Source: an uncultured Duganella sp.
GTDB lineage: Bacteria; Pseudomonadota; Gammaproteobacteria; Burkholderiales; Burkholderiaceae
NCBI GenBank assembly: GCA_946482635.1
Contig: CAMLSG010000028.1
Location: 1-33,642, forward strand
Reading direction: 5' to 3'
Length of the DNA stretch: 33,642 bases
Each line of letters opens with the position of its first letter. Within the stretch, counting starts at the first letter, position 1. Made by a program: the position numbers and the translations under genes. This document shows, piece by piece, positions 7,125 to 15,596 of this stretch. A model generated the notes under the pieces. It worked only from the letters and a program-made list of their open reading frames with translations, did no database searches and was not told the origin of the DNA.

Positions 7125-8419
7125 ATCGCTCGCCCCTGCAGTGGGTCCCCACCGGCTACTTCGCGATGGCGATGGGGTACATGATGCTGACCAGCGTCAC
7201 GTCCATCATGTTCAAGAACCTGGGCATGGACAACGGCCGTGCCGCGCAGTATTCGAGCATGCTGATCCTGGCCTACACCATCAAGCCGCTGTTCGCGCCG
7301 GTGGTGGAAATGTACCGCACCAAGAAGTTCTTCGTGCTGGTTACCCAGCTGCTGCTTGGCCTGGGCTTCGGCGCAGTAGCCCTGGTGATGGGCATGCCGG
7401 GTTCGATGGCCCTGATGATGGTGCTGTTCTGGATCATGTCCTTCATCGGCGCCACCATGGACATTGCCAGCGATGGCGTGTACGTCACTTCTTTAAGTTC
7501 GCGCAGCCAGTCGCTGTACTGCGGCGTGCAAAGCCTGAGCTGGAATATCGGCCCGGTGGTGGCTTCCGGCGTGCTGGTCTACCTGAGCGGCCGCCTGCAT
7601 TCGGACTACGGCATGGATTGGCTGGGCGCCTGGCGCATCGTCTTCGTGGCCGTGGCGATCCTGTTGCTGGCAATTACGGCATGGCACTGGCGCGCCATGC
7701 CGGACGGCGCCCGTGCCGCCGATACTCCGGAAAGCCTGGGCCAGGCCGCCTTCATCCTGCGCGACGCTTTCAAGACCTTTTTCGAAAAGCGCGGCGTGTG
7801 GATGATGGTAGCCTTTGCGCTGCTGTACCGCGTCTCGATCGGCTTGCTGGAAAAGATCGGTCCCTTCTTCATGGTCGATCCGGTCGGCAAGGGCGGCTTG
7901 GGCATGTCGAATGAGTTGCTGGGCATCGTCTATGGCACGTACGGCCTGCTGGCCGTTTTGGCCGGCTCGTTGATTGGCGGCTGGTACGTCGCAAAGCGCG
8001 GCCTGAAACCGGTGCTGTTCACGCTGTGCTGCGTGCTGAACATCCCGATTGCCACCTTCCTGCTGATGGCGATCTACCAGCCGTCCAACCTGTGGGTAAT
8101 TGGCGCCGGTGTCGTGGTCGAAAAGTTCTCCTTCGGCTTCGGCTCGGTGGGCTTCATGATCTACCTGATGCAGCAACTGGCGCCCGGCAAATACACCACG
8201 ACCCATTACGCCTTCGGCACTGGCTTGATGGGGATGTGCGGCATGTTGACCGGCATGGTCAGCGGCCACCTGCAGGAAGCACTGGGCTACGTCAATTACT
8301 TCTGGCTGGTGATGGCGGCGACCGTGCCTTCATTCATTGTTACCTGGTACGCGCCTTTCCATCATGAAGAAGCGCGTACCGCTACCGAGCCAGATCAGCT
8401 GCAACGCAAGGCTGGCTGA
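7121..8419 (+). CDS. MFS permease, AmpG/PAT-like (inner-membrane sugar transporter)
   Basis: 432 aa, about 12 hydrophobic segments, no signal peptide. The N-terminal stretch WVPTGYFAMAMGYMML and the block TMDIASDGVYV (ATMDIASDG) resemble AmpG-type MFS permeases that import muropeptides or oligosaccharides. It overlaps the GH1 gene by 4 nt and completes a path: TonB receptor (outer membrane), this permease (inner membrane), beta-glucosidase (cytoplasm). The 3' end overlaps the convergent hydrolase gene by 25 bp, so no separate terminator fits between them. Confidence 0.9.
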   Translation: MNRSPLQWVPTGYFAMAMGYMMLTSVTSIMFKNLGMDNGRAAQYSSMLILAYTIKPLFAPVVEMYRTKKFFVLVTQLLLGLGFGAVALVMGMPGSMALMMVLFWIMSFIGATMDIASDGVYVTSLSSRSQSLYCGVQSLSWNIGPVVASGVLVYLSGRLHSDYGMDWLGAWRIVFVAVAILLLAITAWHWRAMPDGARAADTPESLGQAAFILRDAFKTFFEKRGVWMMVAFALLYRVSIGLLEKIGPFFMVDPVGKGGLGMSNELLGIVYGTYGLLAVLAGSLIGGWYVAKRGLKPVLFTLCCVLNIPIATFLLMAIYQPSNLWVIGAGVVVEKFSFGFGSVGFMIYLMQQLAPGKYTTTHYAFGTGLMGMCGMLTGMVSGHLQEALGYVNYFWLVMAATVPSFIVTWYAPFHHEEARTATEPDQLQRKAG

Positions 8420-9225
8420 CGCTTGCCGTCGTGGCCGCCGATCACGTCGCGAATGGCGTTGACCACGACTTCGGGATTGGCCTGCTGCATCTGGTGATCG
8501 GAATCCACGATCACCTTGCAGGCTTTCGGGTACATGTTCTTGACCATGTTGCGGGTCTGCTCGTCGTCGTTGACGGTGCCCAGGTCGACCGCCACGGCGC
8601 CGGCCGATTTGGGCACGTTGAACAGGCGGACGACCGGGATGTCGTCATTCCACGGCATCGCCAGCATGGCCTGGCCGGTACTGTTGATCTGGTCGACTTC
8701 CGCTTCCATCGCCGAATTCAGGAACACGTACTTGGCCACGCGCGTCATGAACGGGAATTCTTCCGGCTTCTTGATGATGCCGGGGTAGATCGAGTCGACC
8801 AGGACCACCCCCTGTACTTCCTGCGGATAGGCGCGCGCATACATCTGCATGTACAAGCCGCCGAGGGAATGACCGACCAGGGTATAGGGCGGCTGCAAGC
8901 CTTGCTGGCGCAGCAGCTGGCGCAATTCCTCGACCACGGTCTTGCCATCGCGCGGCGTGGATGGCTTGTCGCTCTTGCCGTAGCCGGGGCGGTTATAGGC
9001 AAATACCGTCGATTCCTTGGCCACTTCCGCAATCACCTTGTCCCATTTATCAAGGGTGATGCGCGAACCGTTTTCAAAGACCACGGTGGACGGCGCACCT
9101 GGCTTGGCGATTTTCAGGACTTCGATCTTATGGCCTGCAAAGTTCTGCAGCACGGCCTCGGCCTGGACCTGGGCGCTTGCCAGCGCGATTGCCAGCACAG
9201 GCAGGGTGAAACGAGTCAAGGGCAT
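8395..9225 (-). CDS. Secreted alpha/beta hydrolase
   Basis: 276 aa from the chosen ATG at 9225. This start has CTGGAGACA eight bases upstream and begins a good signal peptide ending in AQVQA. A longer frame to 9273 lacks these. The nucleophile elbow GHSLGG puts Ser120 in place. Asp144 in VLVDS and the histidine of DSDHQMQ near the C-terminus complete the likely triad. The NRPGYGKSDKP stretch is typical of the alpha/beta-hydrolase fold. The substrate is unknown (ester, lactone or similar, periplasmic). It is convergent with the sugar permease, so it is probably not part of that operon. Confidence 0.88.
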   Translation of the reverse strand: MPLTRFTLPVLAIALASAQVQAEAVLQNFAGHKIEVLKIAKPGAPSTVVFENGSRITLDKWDKVIAEVAKESTVFAYNRPGYGKSDKPSTPRDGKTVVEELRQLLRQQGLQPPYTLVGHSLGGLYMQMYARAYPQEVQGVVLVDSIYPGIIKKPEEFPFMTRVAKYVFLNSAMEAEVDQINSTGQAMLAMPWNDDIPVVRLFNVPKSAGAVAVDLGTVNDDEQTRNMVKNMYPKACKVIVDSDHQMQQANPEVVVNAIRDVIGGHDGKRQPALRCS

Positions 9226-9318
9226 GAATGTCTCCAGTTTGATAACGGTGGCGATTCTGGAGGCTGCCACCATTAGCTACCGGCAGATTGCGACGAGTTG
9301 TCAAAAATGATGCATGAA

Positions 9319-9348
9319 TTGCACAAATCGGGGCCTGGGGGCTAGAAT
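9319..9348 (+). promoter_or_regulatory. Probable promoter of the PRPP synthase-like gene
   Basis: TTGCAC (9319-9324) and TAGAAT (9343-9348) with an 18-bp spacer. The -10 matches 5/6; the -35 is weak. It is the only reasonable candidate in the 151-bp divergent gap before the gene at 9377. Confidence 0.4.
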
Positions 9349-9376
9349 AAAAGTCACTTCTTAGAGGGGAATCGCC

Positions 9377-10273
9377 ATGACGCCTATCCTGTTTGCACTG
9401 CCCGGCAATGAGGCAATGACAGCGCAACTGTCGGCATTGTTGGGGTGGGAGCAGGGGAGTTTGCAGGTGCGGCGCTTCCCGGACGGCGAATCCTACGTGC
9501 GCTACCACTCGGAGGTAAAGGGGCGCCAGGTGGTCCTGGTCTGCACCCTGGACCGGCCGGATGACCGTTTCATGCCCATGTACTTTGCCGCCAGCATCGC
9601 CCGCGACCTGGGCGCGGCCAGGGTGGGCCTGGTTGCGCCTTACCTGGCTTATATGCGGCACGACGCCATCTTCAATCCGGGCGAAGGGATCACTTCCGCC
9701 CACTTTGCACGCCTGGTGTCGGGCGTATTCCACTGGATGGTGACCATCGATCCCCATCTGCATCGCCATCACGACCTGGCTGAAATCTATACCATCCCGA
9801 CGCGCGTGGTGCGTGCCGCCCCGGCCATTTCGCAGTGGATTGCGGCCAATGTGCCGCAGCCGCTGGTGATCGGGCCGGATTCCGAAAGCGAGCAATGGGC
9901 GTCCGAGGTGGCGCGCGGCGCCGGCAGCCCCTGCATCGTGCTGGAAAAAGTGCGCCGCGGCGACCACGACGTGGAAGTCTCGGTGCCGGACACCGAGCGC
10001 TGGCTGCACCATACCCCCGTCATCGTTGACGATATCGCTTCCACCGCCCGCACCATGATCGCCGCCGCTGGCCACGTGCGCCGGGCCGGCCTGCCGCCGC
10101 CGGTGTGCGTGGCGGTCCATCCCCTGTTCGCCGGCAGCGCTTTTGAAGACCTGCAAGCCGCGAGTGTCGCGCGCACTGCGAGCTGCGACACCGTACCGCA
10201 CAGCAGTAACGCCATTCCTGTCGCATCCTTGCTGGCGCCGGCGCTGGCAGACATGACACAAGGCGCAGCCTAG
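9377..10273 (+). CDS. Ribose-phosphate pyrophosphokinase-like protein (archaeal-type PRPP synthase family)
   Basis: 298 aa, slightly shorter than the usual 310-320. RFPDGESYVR (33-42) matches the N-terminal Prs motif. The bacterial RQDR motif is replaced by RHDAIFNPGE (94-103), as in archaeal-type enzymes. DPH (125-127) and K191/R193/R194 match catalytic-loop positions. The PRPP-binding loop VIVDDIASTART is at 215-226. It would make PRPP from ribose 5-phosphate and ATP, or act on a related sugar phosphate. AGAGGGGA precedes the ATG. It is probably a second prs-type gene beside a housekeeping copy elsewhere (inference). No thymidine phosphorylase neighbour is visible. Confidence 0.82.
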   Translation: MTPILFALPGNEAMTAQLSALLGWEQGSLQVRRFPDGESYVRYHSEVKGRQVVLVCTLDRPDDRFMPMYFAASIARDLGAARVGLVAPYLAYMRHDAIFNPGEGITSAHFARLVSGVFHWMVTIDPHLHRHHDLAEIYTIPTRVVRAAPAISQWIAANVPQPLVIGPDSESEQWASEVARGAGSPCIVLEKVRRGDHDVEVSVPDTERWLHHTPVIVDDIASTARTMIAAAGHVRRAGLPPPVCVAVHPLFAGSAFEDLQAASVARTASCDTVPHSSNAIPVASLLAPALADMTQGAA

Positions 10274-10281
10274 GCTATATT
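10253..10281 (+). promoter_or_regulatory. Strong promoter at the end of the PRPP synthase-like gene
   Basis: ATGACA (10253-10258) and TATATT (10276-10281) are 17 bp apart and each match the sigma-70 consensus at 5/6. The predicted start of transcription (about 10288) coincides with the ATG of the next gene at 10289, predicting a leaderless mRNA. Confidence 0.6.
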
Positions 10282-10288
10282 CCTGCCT

Positions 10289-11011
10289 ATGTGGAATTGG
10301 ATTCGTAACTGGTATCGCAAGCTGCGCATGCCCGCGGCCTACCGCGCTTACGAGCGCAGGCTGCGTGCCGCCCATGAGGAAGAGGCGCGCAAGAAGTTTT
10401 CGACCGTGCGCTACGAGGCGCGCCTGCTGGCAGCCAACAAGGCGATGGAGGAGCGCGCACAGCGCCGCTTCGACATGCCGGTCGCCAAACTGCAGCTGGA
10501 AGTAGTGGCGCTGGAAAAGCAGCTCGAATCCTGCCGTACCCAGTTAGGTAATTTCGAACGTCCCTTCCGCGATGAATACGAAGTGCTGGAAGCGCAAATG
10601 GCCTTGCTGGGCGAACGCCGCCGCAATGCCTATGCGGCCAAGGACGCCAAAGCGATCGACGAAGTCAATGAGGAAATCGCCGAACTGCAGAAACGGACCA
10701 ACGCTGTGCGGAGCGACCTTGCAGTGCAAACCGACTTGCGCGACCAGGGCCTGACGCCTGAAAAGCTGCGCCGCACCGTGCAGCGTTGTGAAGGGCGCTT
10801 GCAAGCCATTCAGGATGAGCAGGAGCGTATCCAGCGCGAACGCGCCAACTACATGAACCATTCCTCCGACCGCGCGGAGGTCGATGCGATCGAGCGCGAG
10901 ATGCTGGCGCTGGAGCGCAAGCACGTCCAGTACCTGCGCGACTTCGATTCTCCGGCCGAACGCCGCCGCCGCGAGCGGGCTCACGAACAGATCTGGCTCA
11001 ACGGCGCTTAA
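10289..11011 (+). CDS. Coiled-coil hypothetical protein
   Basis: 240 aa, almost wholly charged and helical: Glu/Arg/Lys/Gln/Leu heptads from about residue 25 to 235, no membrane segment, no signal peptide. A short Trp/Tyr-rich N-terminus (MWNWIRNWYRKL) could be an amphipathic membrane anchor. I do not recognise the family. There is no Shine-Dalgarno before the ATG, but a 5/6+5/6 promoter places the start of transcription at the start codon. It is followed by another coiled-coil membrane protein at 11125. Confidence 0.75.
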   Translation: MWNWIRNWYRKLRMPAAYRAYERRLRAAHEEEARKKFSTVRYEARLLAANKAMEERAQRRFDMPVAKLQLEVVALEKQLESCRTQLGNFERPFRDEYEVLEAQMALLGERRRNAYAAKDAKAIDEVNEEIAELQKRTNAVRSDLAVQTDLRDQGLTPEKLRRTVQRCEGRLQAIQDEQERIQRERANYMNHSSDRAEVDAIEREMLALERKHVQYLRDFDSPAERRRRERAHEQIWLNGA

Positions 11012-11124
11012 TTGCCGCTCCTTTAATCTGCATCAATCCGGGGCGTGTTCGCTCGGGCCCAGTGCTGCCTATACTTGGCTTGTCGCGCCATGCCTTTGCA
11101 CGGCGGATCGTCGGGAGGACGGCC

Positions 11125-11685
11125 ATGCGCAACCAATCCCTTGGCAGTAATATCGGTGCAATCCTGCGCCGCTGCAAGAAAATGGAAACCAGCTTGCGGC
11201 GCGCCGGCCTGCCTGCGTTCCTGGCCTGCTTGCCGATGGCCCTGCTGGCCTGCCAGTATGCGCTGATCCTGCGCGAGAAAAATGCCAACATCCGCCGCAT
11301 CAGCCGCCGCATCCAGCGCTGGCAGGGCACCGTGTCGGAGTTATCGTCCCATGAGTGTGCCCGTACGGAGTTTATCGACCTTGATCGCAAAATGCGCGCC
11401 GACATTGAAGGCGCCTGCGATTCCATGCGCAACCTGCGCGACCTGTGCGTGGAAATCTGCGAGATGTTCAGCGCCGTCGGTTATGAGTCGGCAATGTTGC
11501 GGCGTGGCCGTGACCGTTTCGATGCGACCGTCAAGGAAGCATGCCGCCTTTCGCAGTCGCTGATCGACCTGGTCGATGCGCACGACCGCCGCGCGCTGGC
11601 GATGCGCCAGCAGCAGCATGCGATCGAACAGGCCGGAGAAGCGAGCGCGGCAGCACATGCTGCGCGCGCCGCCGCCGAAGCTTAG
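11125..11685 (+). CDS. Single-pass membrane protein with cytoplasmic-type helical domain
   Basis: 186 aa from the ATG chosen for its clear GGGAGGAC Shine-Dalgarno seven bases upstream; a longer GTG-started frame exists. One hydrophobic segment (about residues 28-49, AFLACLPMALLACQYALIL) is followed by a basic stretch (RRISRRIQRW). A long helical, Cys-containing region (ECARTEF, GACDSM, LCVEICEMF) ends in an alanine-rich tail. I recognise no family. It follows the coiled-coil gene and overlaps the convergent oxidoreductase by 4 bp. Confidence 0.7.
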   Translation: MRNQSLGSNIGAILRRCKKMETSLRRAGLPAFLACLPMALLACQYALILREKNANIRRISRRIQRWQGTVSELSSHECARTEFIDLDRKMRADIEGACDSMRNLRDLCVEICEMFSAVGYESAMLRRGRDRFDATVKEACRLSQSLIDLVDAHDRRALAMRQQQHAIEQAGEASAAAHAARAAAEA

Positions 11686-12698
11686 AAACCTTCCAGCACA
11701 ATCTTGCCGCGTGCGCGATTGCTTTCGAGCAGGGCGTGCGCGCGTTTCAGGTTTGCCGCATTGATAGCGCCGAAGCGTTCACCGACCGTGGTTTTCAGTA
11801 CGCCGCTATCCACCAGGCGCGAGACGTCGTTCAGCAGGGCATGTTGTTGCGCCATGTCTTCGGTTTCGAACATGGAGCGCGTGAACATGAATTCCCAGTG
11901 CAGCGACACGCTCTTGCGTTTCAGCAGGCGCACGTCGATCTGCGCCGGGTCGTCGATCAGGGCCAGTTTTCCTTGCGGCGCCACCAGTTCGGCCAGCGCA
12001 GCGAAGTGGTGTTCGCTCTCGTTCAGGCTGGCGATGTAATTGACAGGCGGCAGGCCAAGGCGGCGGATTTCTTCATCCAGTGGCTTGCTGTGGTCGATCA
12101 CGTGGTGGGCGCCCAGCGCTTTGACCCATTCCGCGGTTTCGGGGCGGGATGCCGTGCCGATCACGGTCAGTCCCGTCAACTGGCGCGCCAGCTGGACCAG
12201 GATGGAGCCGACGCCGCCCGCTGCGCCGGTCACCAGCAGGGATTTGCCGGCCTCGACTGCCTTGTCGCGGCTTGCGCCCAGGCGGTCAAACAGCAGTTCC
12301 CAAGCGGTGATAGCGGTCAGGGGCAGGGCGGCCGCTTCGGCGAAACTGAGCCTTGCAGGCTTGTGCCCGACAATGCGTTCGTCAACCAGGTGCAATTCGG
12401 CATTGGTGCCCGAGCGGCCAAGCGCACCCGCATACCAGACTTCGTCGCCAGGTTTGAACAGGCTGGCGTCGGGGCCGACAGCGCGTACGATGCCGGCGGC
12501 ATCCCAGCCCAGGACCCTGGCCTCGCCTTCGGCGGGAGCGACATTGCGGCGGATCTTGGTATCGACAGGGTTGACGGAAACCGCCTTGATCTCGACCAGC
12601 AGGTCTCGGCCAGTGGCAATCGGTGCCGGCAATTCGACGTCGATCAGTGCATTGGCATGGTCGATCGGCAGGGAAGCGCGGTAGGCAACAGCTTTCAT
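11682..12698 (-). CDS. MDR-family zinc-type alcohol dehydrogenase / quinone oxidoreductase
   Basis: 338 aa, full length for the medium-chain dehydrogenase family. The GroES-like N-terminus has VNPVDTKIR and GWDAAGIV. The nucleotide-binding motif AAGGVGS is at 159-165. The cysteine-rich structural-zinc lobe of classical alcohol dehydrogenases is absent, so it should be a zinc-independent NADPH:quinone/enal reductase. It is divergent from a LysR regulator with a 102-bp gap, the classic arrangement in which the regulator controls the adjacent reductase, often in response to electrophiles or quinones. Confidence 0.92.
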   Translation of the reverse strand: MKAVAYRASLPIDHANALIDVELPAPIATGRDLLVEIKAVSVNPVDTKIRRNVAPAEGEARVLGWDAAGIVRAVGPDASLFKPGDEVWYAGALGRSGTNAELHLVDERIVGHKPARLSFAEAAALPLTAITAWELLFDRLGASRDKAVEAGKSLLVTGAAGGVGSILVQLARQLTGLTVIGTASRPETAEWVKALGAHHVIDHSKPLDEEIRRLGLPPVNYIASLNESEHHFAALAELVAPQGKLALIDDPAQIDVRLLKRKSVSLHWEFMFTRSMFETEDMAQQHALLNDVSRLVDSGVLKTTVGERFGAINAANLKRAHALLESNRARGKIVLEGF

Positions 12699-12800
12699 GA
12701 TTACGTCTTTCGTAAAAAGTGGCGATGTCGGTATCTTCGATCATCACGCCTTCATGAAAAAGACTAAAATTATGGAAACACTTTCAAAGGAATGGCGAAA

Positions 12801-13703
12801 ATGCTGCGCCTGGACGACATCGAAGTCTTCGTCAACACGGCAGACCACGGCAGCCTGTCGGCGGCCGCGCGCTCGCTGGACATATCGCCGGCCCTGGCCA
12901 GTGCTGCCTTGAAGCGCCTGGAAGACGAGCTACAGTTGCGCCTGTTTGCCCGCACCACGCGTTCGCTGCGCCTGACGGCGGAAGGCGAGCACTACCTGCG
13001 CCATGCGCGCGAAGCGGTGCGCCAGTTGCGCGAAGGGCACGAAGCGATCAGGCAGGGGCAGCAGGAGCTTGCAGGCTTGCTGAAAATTTCGATGCCTTCG
13101 GATGTGGGCCGCAATGTCTTGCTGCCGTGGCTGGACGCTTTCCAGGCAGAGTACCCGGCCATCAGCCTGCAGCTATTCGTCAGCGACCGGGTCGCTGACA
13201 TGTACCGCCAGCCAGTGGACCTGGCCCTGCGTTACGGCAAGCTCGATGATTCCAGCCTGGTGGCCATGCCTATTGCGCCGGCCAACCGGCGGGCACTGGT
13301 CGCCTCGCCGGAATACATCAGCCGGCACGGCGCTCCTGCCAACCTGGACGAGCTGGCCCGGCACAACTGCTTGCGCTTTGCTTTGGACGATGTGCTGTAT
13401 GACCGCTGGGCCTTCCCCGCCCAGGGCAAGGTGGTGCAGGTCAGGGGCAATCGCAGCAGCGATGATGCCGACCTGGTGCGCCGCTGGGCGGTAGCGGGAT
13501 TGGGGATTGCCTACAAATCACGGCTGGACGTGACCGCCGACCTCAAAGCCGGCCGCTTGCGCTTGCTGCTACCAGATGTAATGGGTGAAGAGGTGCCATT
13601 ACAGCTGGTTTGCATGCATCGCTCGCAGGTCACGCCCGTCGTGATTCGTTTGCGCGACTATTTGCGCGCTCAGTATGAACAGCTATGCGAGACTCAAGCT
13701 TAG
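12801..13703 (+). CDS. LysR-family transcriptional regulator
   Basis: 300 aa. The N-terminal winged HTH includes GSLSAAARSLDISPALASAALKRLE (about 17-41), followed by a LysR substrate-binding domain (from LLKISMPSDVGRN). I choose ATG 12801, because the AAAGGA at 12786-12791 is nine bases upstream of it; the alternative ATG at 12792 directly abuts that Shine-Dalgarno. It is divergently arranged with the MDR oxidoreductase, its likely target. The 3' end overlaps the convergent 74-aa gene by 4 bp. Confidence 0.93.
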   Translation: MLRLDDIEVFVNTADHGSLSAAARSLDISPALASAALKRLEDELQLRLFARTTRSLRLTAEGEHYLRHAREAVRQLREGHEAIRQGQQELAGLLKISMPSDVGRNVLLPWLDAFQAEYPAISLQLFVSDRVADMYRQPVDLALRYGKLDDSSLVAMPIAPANRRALVASPEYISRHGAPANLDELARHNCLRFALDDVLYDRWAFPAQGKVVQVRGNRSSDDADLVRRWAVAGLGIAYKSRLDVTADLKAGRLRLLLPDVMGEEVPLQLVCMHRSQVTPVVIRLRDYLRAQYEQLCETQA

Positions 13704-13924
13704 TGGGCCTTGGAGAAGATCAGCAGCCAGCGGCTGAACAGCAGAACTTCCAGGTGGCCAGGCTGAACGCCGGTGTCGCACTCGATGATCGGGTTCACAG
13801 CGTAGAAGCGCTTGCGGAAGTCGCGGCACACCAGCACTTCGCGTTTGCCGAAGCGAACCAGGAAAGACATAGGGGCATATTCCAGGCCAAAGCGGGAGCC
13901 GAAGGTGCTGTGCATAGTGGTCAT
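13700..13924 (-). CDS. Small conserved-looking protein of unknown function (74 aa)
   Basis: A real gene is supported by AAAGGA eight bases before the ATG. On the minus strand a promoter-like TTGATT / TATTCT pair (16-bp spacer) lies upstream at about 13966-13993. The protein has no signal peptide. It contains a basic central part (RFGKREVLVCRDFRKRFYAV) and a hydrophobic, tryptophan-containing end (LLFSRWLLIFSKAH). I do not recognise a family. It is convergent with the LysR gene, with a 4-bp overlap. Confidence 0.65.
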   Translation of the reverse strand: MTTMHSTFGSRFGLEYAPMSFLVRFGKREVLVCRDFRKRFYAVNPIIECDTGVQPGHLEVLLFSRWLLIFSKAH

Positions 13925-13978
13925 GACGAATTCCTTTTGCTGTGATGTGTGTTTAACGAGTGATTAGAATAACACAAA

Positions 13979-13998
13979 TACTGTATGAATCAACAGTA
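13979..13998. repeat. Inverted repeat TACTGT-N8-ACAGTA
   Basis: Six-base perfect arms separated by 8 bp in the AT-rich gap between the 74-aa gene and the PAP2 gene. The spacing suits a dimeric regulator. It resembles LexA-type CTGT-N8-ACAG boxes: CTGT is at 13981-13984 and ACAG at 13993-13996, exactly 8 bases apart. A damage-inducible promoter is therefore possible but unproven. Confidence 0.45.
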
Positions 13999-14034
13999 CT
14001 GGATGAAAAATCAGGTTTTTTTGTTAAGCGTTGT

Positions 14035-14697
14035 ATGAGAGATACGATCCGCCTTCCTTTACACCTTGTAGCCGGGCTGGCCCTGCTGATCGTGGCCGTG
14101 GCTGTGTTCGACGCCATTGCCGGGGCTGCGGTAGGGCCGGGCGCCCGCCTGGCCGCCCTTGATATCAGCGTCTCGCAATGGCTGCACGCCCGCGCCCGCG
14201 AACCGTGGACAACATTGATGCTGGCGGTGAGCCACCTGCATAGCGTGGCCGGCATCGCCTTCCTGACGCTGCTGTTTGCCTGGCATCTCTGGCGCCGGCA
14301 GGCGCATTACTGGCTGCTGACCCTGCTGCTCTCGGTGCCGCCGGGCATGGTGTTGAATGTGCTGCTCAAGCACAGCTACCAGCGTGTGCGGCCCAGTTTT
14401 GATGCTCCGCTGCTGACTCTGCCGACATATAGCTTCCCCAGCGGCCATGCGCTGGCCGCGACTGTGTTCTACGGCGTATTGGCCAGCTATTTATGGACGC
14501 GCGCCCGCGGCGGCGCCCAGCACGCTGCCGTGGTCGCCATTGCGATGCTGATGGTGGCACTGGTTGCGTTCAGCCGCATCTATCTTGGCGTGCATTACCT
14601 GACGGACGTGCTGGCGGCTGTGGCTGAAGGGCTTGGCTGGCTGGCCATCTGCGTGACGGCGGTATCCAGCCTGCGGCGCCACCGGGAGCGCCCGTGA
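14035..14697 (+). CDS. PAP2-family membrane phosphatase
   Basis: 220 aa from ATG 14035; a longer GTG-started frame from 13960 would run through the inverted repeat and lacks support. Several membrane helices are visible. All three phosphatase motifs are intact: K112...R119-P120, PSGH (135-138) and S180-R181...H187...D191. The family dephosphorylates phosphatidic acid, undecaprenyl pyrophosphate or related lipid phosphates, with the site facing the periplasm. It overlaps the following lipid kinase by 4 nt (GTGA), so translation is coupled. The two enzymes catalyse opposing reactions on lipid phosphates. Confidence 0.92.
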   Translation: MRDTIRLPLHLVAGLALLIVAVAVFDAIAGAAVGPGARLAALDISVSQWLHARAREPWTTLMLAVSHLHSVAGIAFLTLLFAWHLWRRQAHYWLLTLLLSVPPGMVLNVLLKHSYQRVRPSFDAPLLTLPTYSFPSGHALAATVFYGVLASYLWTRARGGAQHAAVVAIAMLMVALVAFSRIYLGVHYLTDVLAAVAEGLGWLAICVTAVSSLRRHRERP

Positions 14698-15596
14698 GCC
14701 GCATGGCCGTTATTATCAACGCCGGTGCCGGCCTGGGATACGGCCTGTCATGGCGTGAGTCTCTGGCCGCGCGCTTTGCCAGCCATGGCCTGGAGGCGGA
14801 CATCACGCTTGCCGCCGACGTCAATCATTTGATGGAGGCCGCACGCTCGGCCCTGGCTGCCGGCGCCGGGATCGTTGTGGCAGGTGGCGGTGACGGCACC
14901 GTCAATGCCGTCGCTTCGGTCGTCCTGGATAGCGGCGCCGTGTTCGGCGTACTGCCCATGGGAACGCTCAACCATTTTGCACGCGACCTGCGCATCCCGC
15001 CGCAACTGGATGCTGCGATCGCCACGCTGGCTGCCGGCCATGTGGCGCAGGTCGACGTAGGGGAGGTCAACGGCCGCATCTTCCTGAACAATTCCAGCCT
15101 TGGCCTGTACCCGGACATCGTGCGCGACCGCCAGCGGCAGCAGCGCCGGCTTGGACGCGGCAAGTGGACAGCGTTCGGCTGGGCGGCACTTGCTGCGCTG
15201 CGGCGTTATCCATTCCTCAGTGTGCGCCTGACGCTTGGCGAGCAAGGCCATGCGCGGCGCACGCCGTTCGTTTTCATCGGTAATAATGAATACCATATGC
15301 AAGGCTTCAATATCGGCGAGCGGGCGCGTATCGATGGTGGCATGCTGAGCGTCTATGTGGCCCAGCGGCCGACCCGATTTGGCTTGCTGAAACTGGCCTT
15401 GCGGGCGCTGTTTGGACGGTTGCGCCAATCGCGCGAGTTCCACGTATTCCAGGCCGGCGACATGGTGATCGAAACCCGCCACCGGCGCCTGCGGGTGGCG
15501 ACCGATGGCGAGGTATCCGTCATGGCGCCGCCTTTGCGTTACCGGATCCGGCCGGCCGCCTTGCCGGTGATCGTGCCGCGTCCACAGGAGAATTGA
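14694..15596 (+). CDS. Diacylglycerol/lipid kinase family protein (YegS/LCB5 type)
   Basis: 300 aa. The catalytic-domain signature GGGDGT is at 64-69, followed by PMGTLNHFARDL (88-99), the equivalent of the usual PLGTANDFA block. NNSSLGLYPDIV and the C-terminal RLRVATDGE (glycine/acid ATP-lipid motif) complete the fold. The GTG start has GGGAGCG at good spacing and overlaps the PAP2 stop. ATG 14703 is the alternative. It phosphorylates diacylglycerol, sphingoid or related lipid alcohols, probably at the inner membrane face. It is followed by a TGATG overlap with the metallophosphoesterase. Confidence 0.92.
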   Translation: MSRMAVIINAGAGLGYGLSWRESLAARFASHGLEADITLAADVNHLMEAARSALAAGAGIVVAGGGDGTVNAVASVVLDSGAVFGVLPMGTLNHFARDLRIPPQLDAAIATLAAGHVAQVDVGEVNGRIFLNNSSLGLYPDIVRDRQRQQRRLGRGKWTAFGWAALAALRRYPFLSVRLTLGEQGHARRTPFVFIGNNEYHMQGFNIGERARIDGGMLSVYVAQRPTRFGLLKLALRALFGRLRQSREFHVFQAGDMVIETRHRRLRVATDGEVSVMAPPLRYRIRPAALPVIVPRPQEN

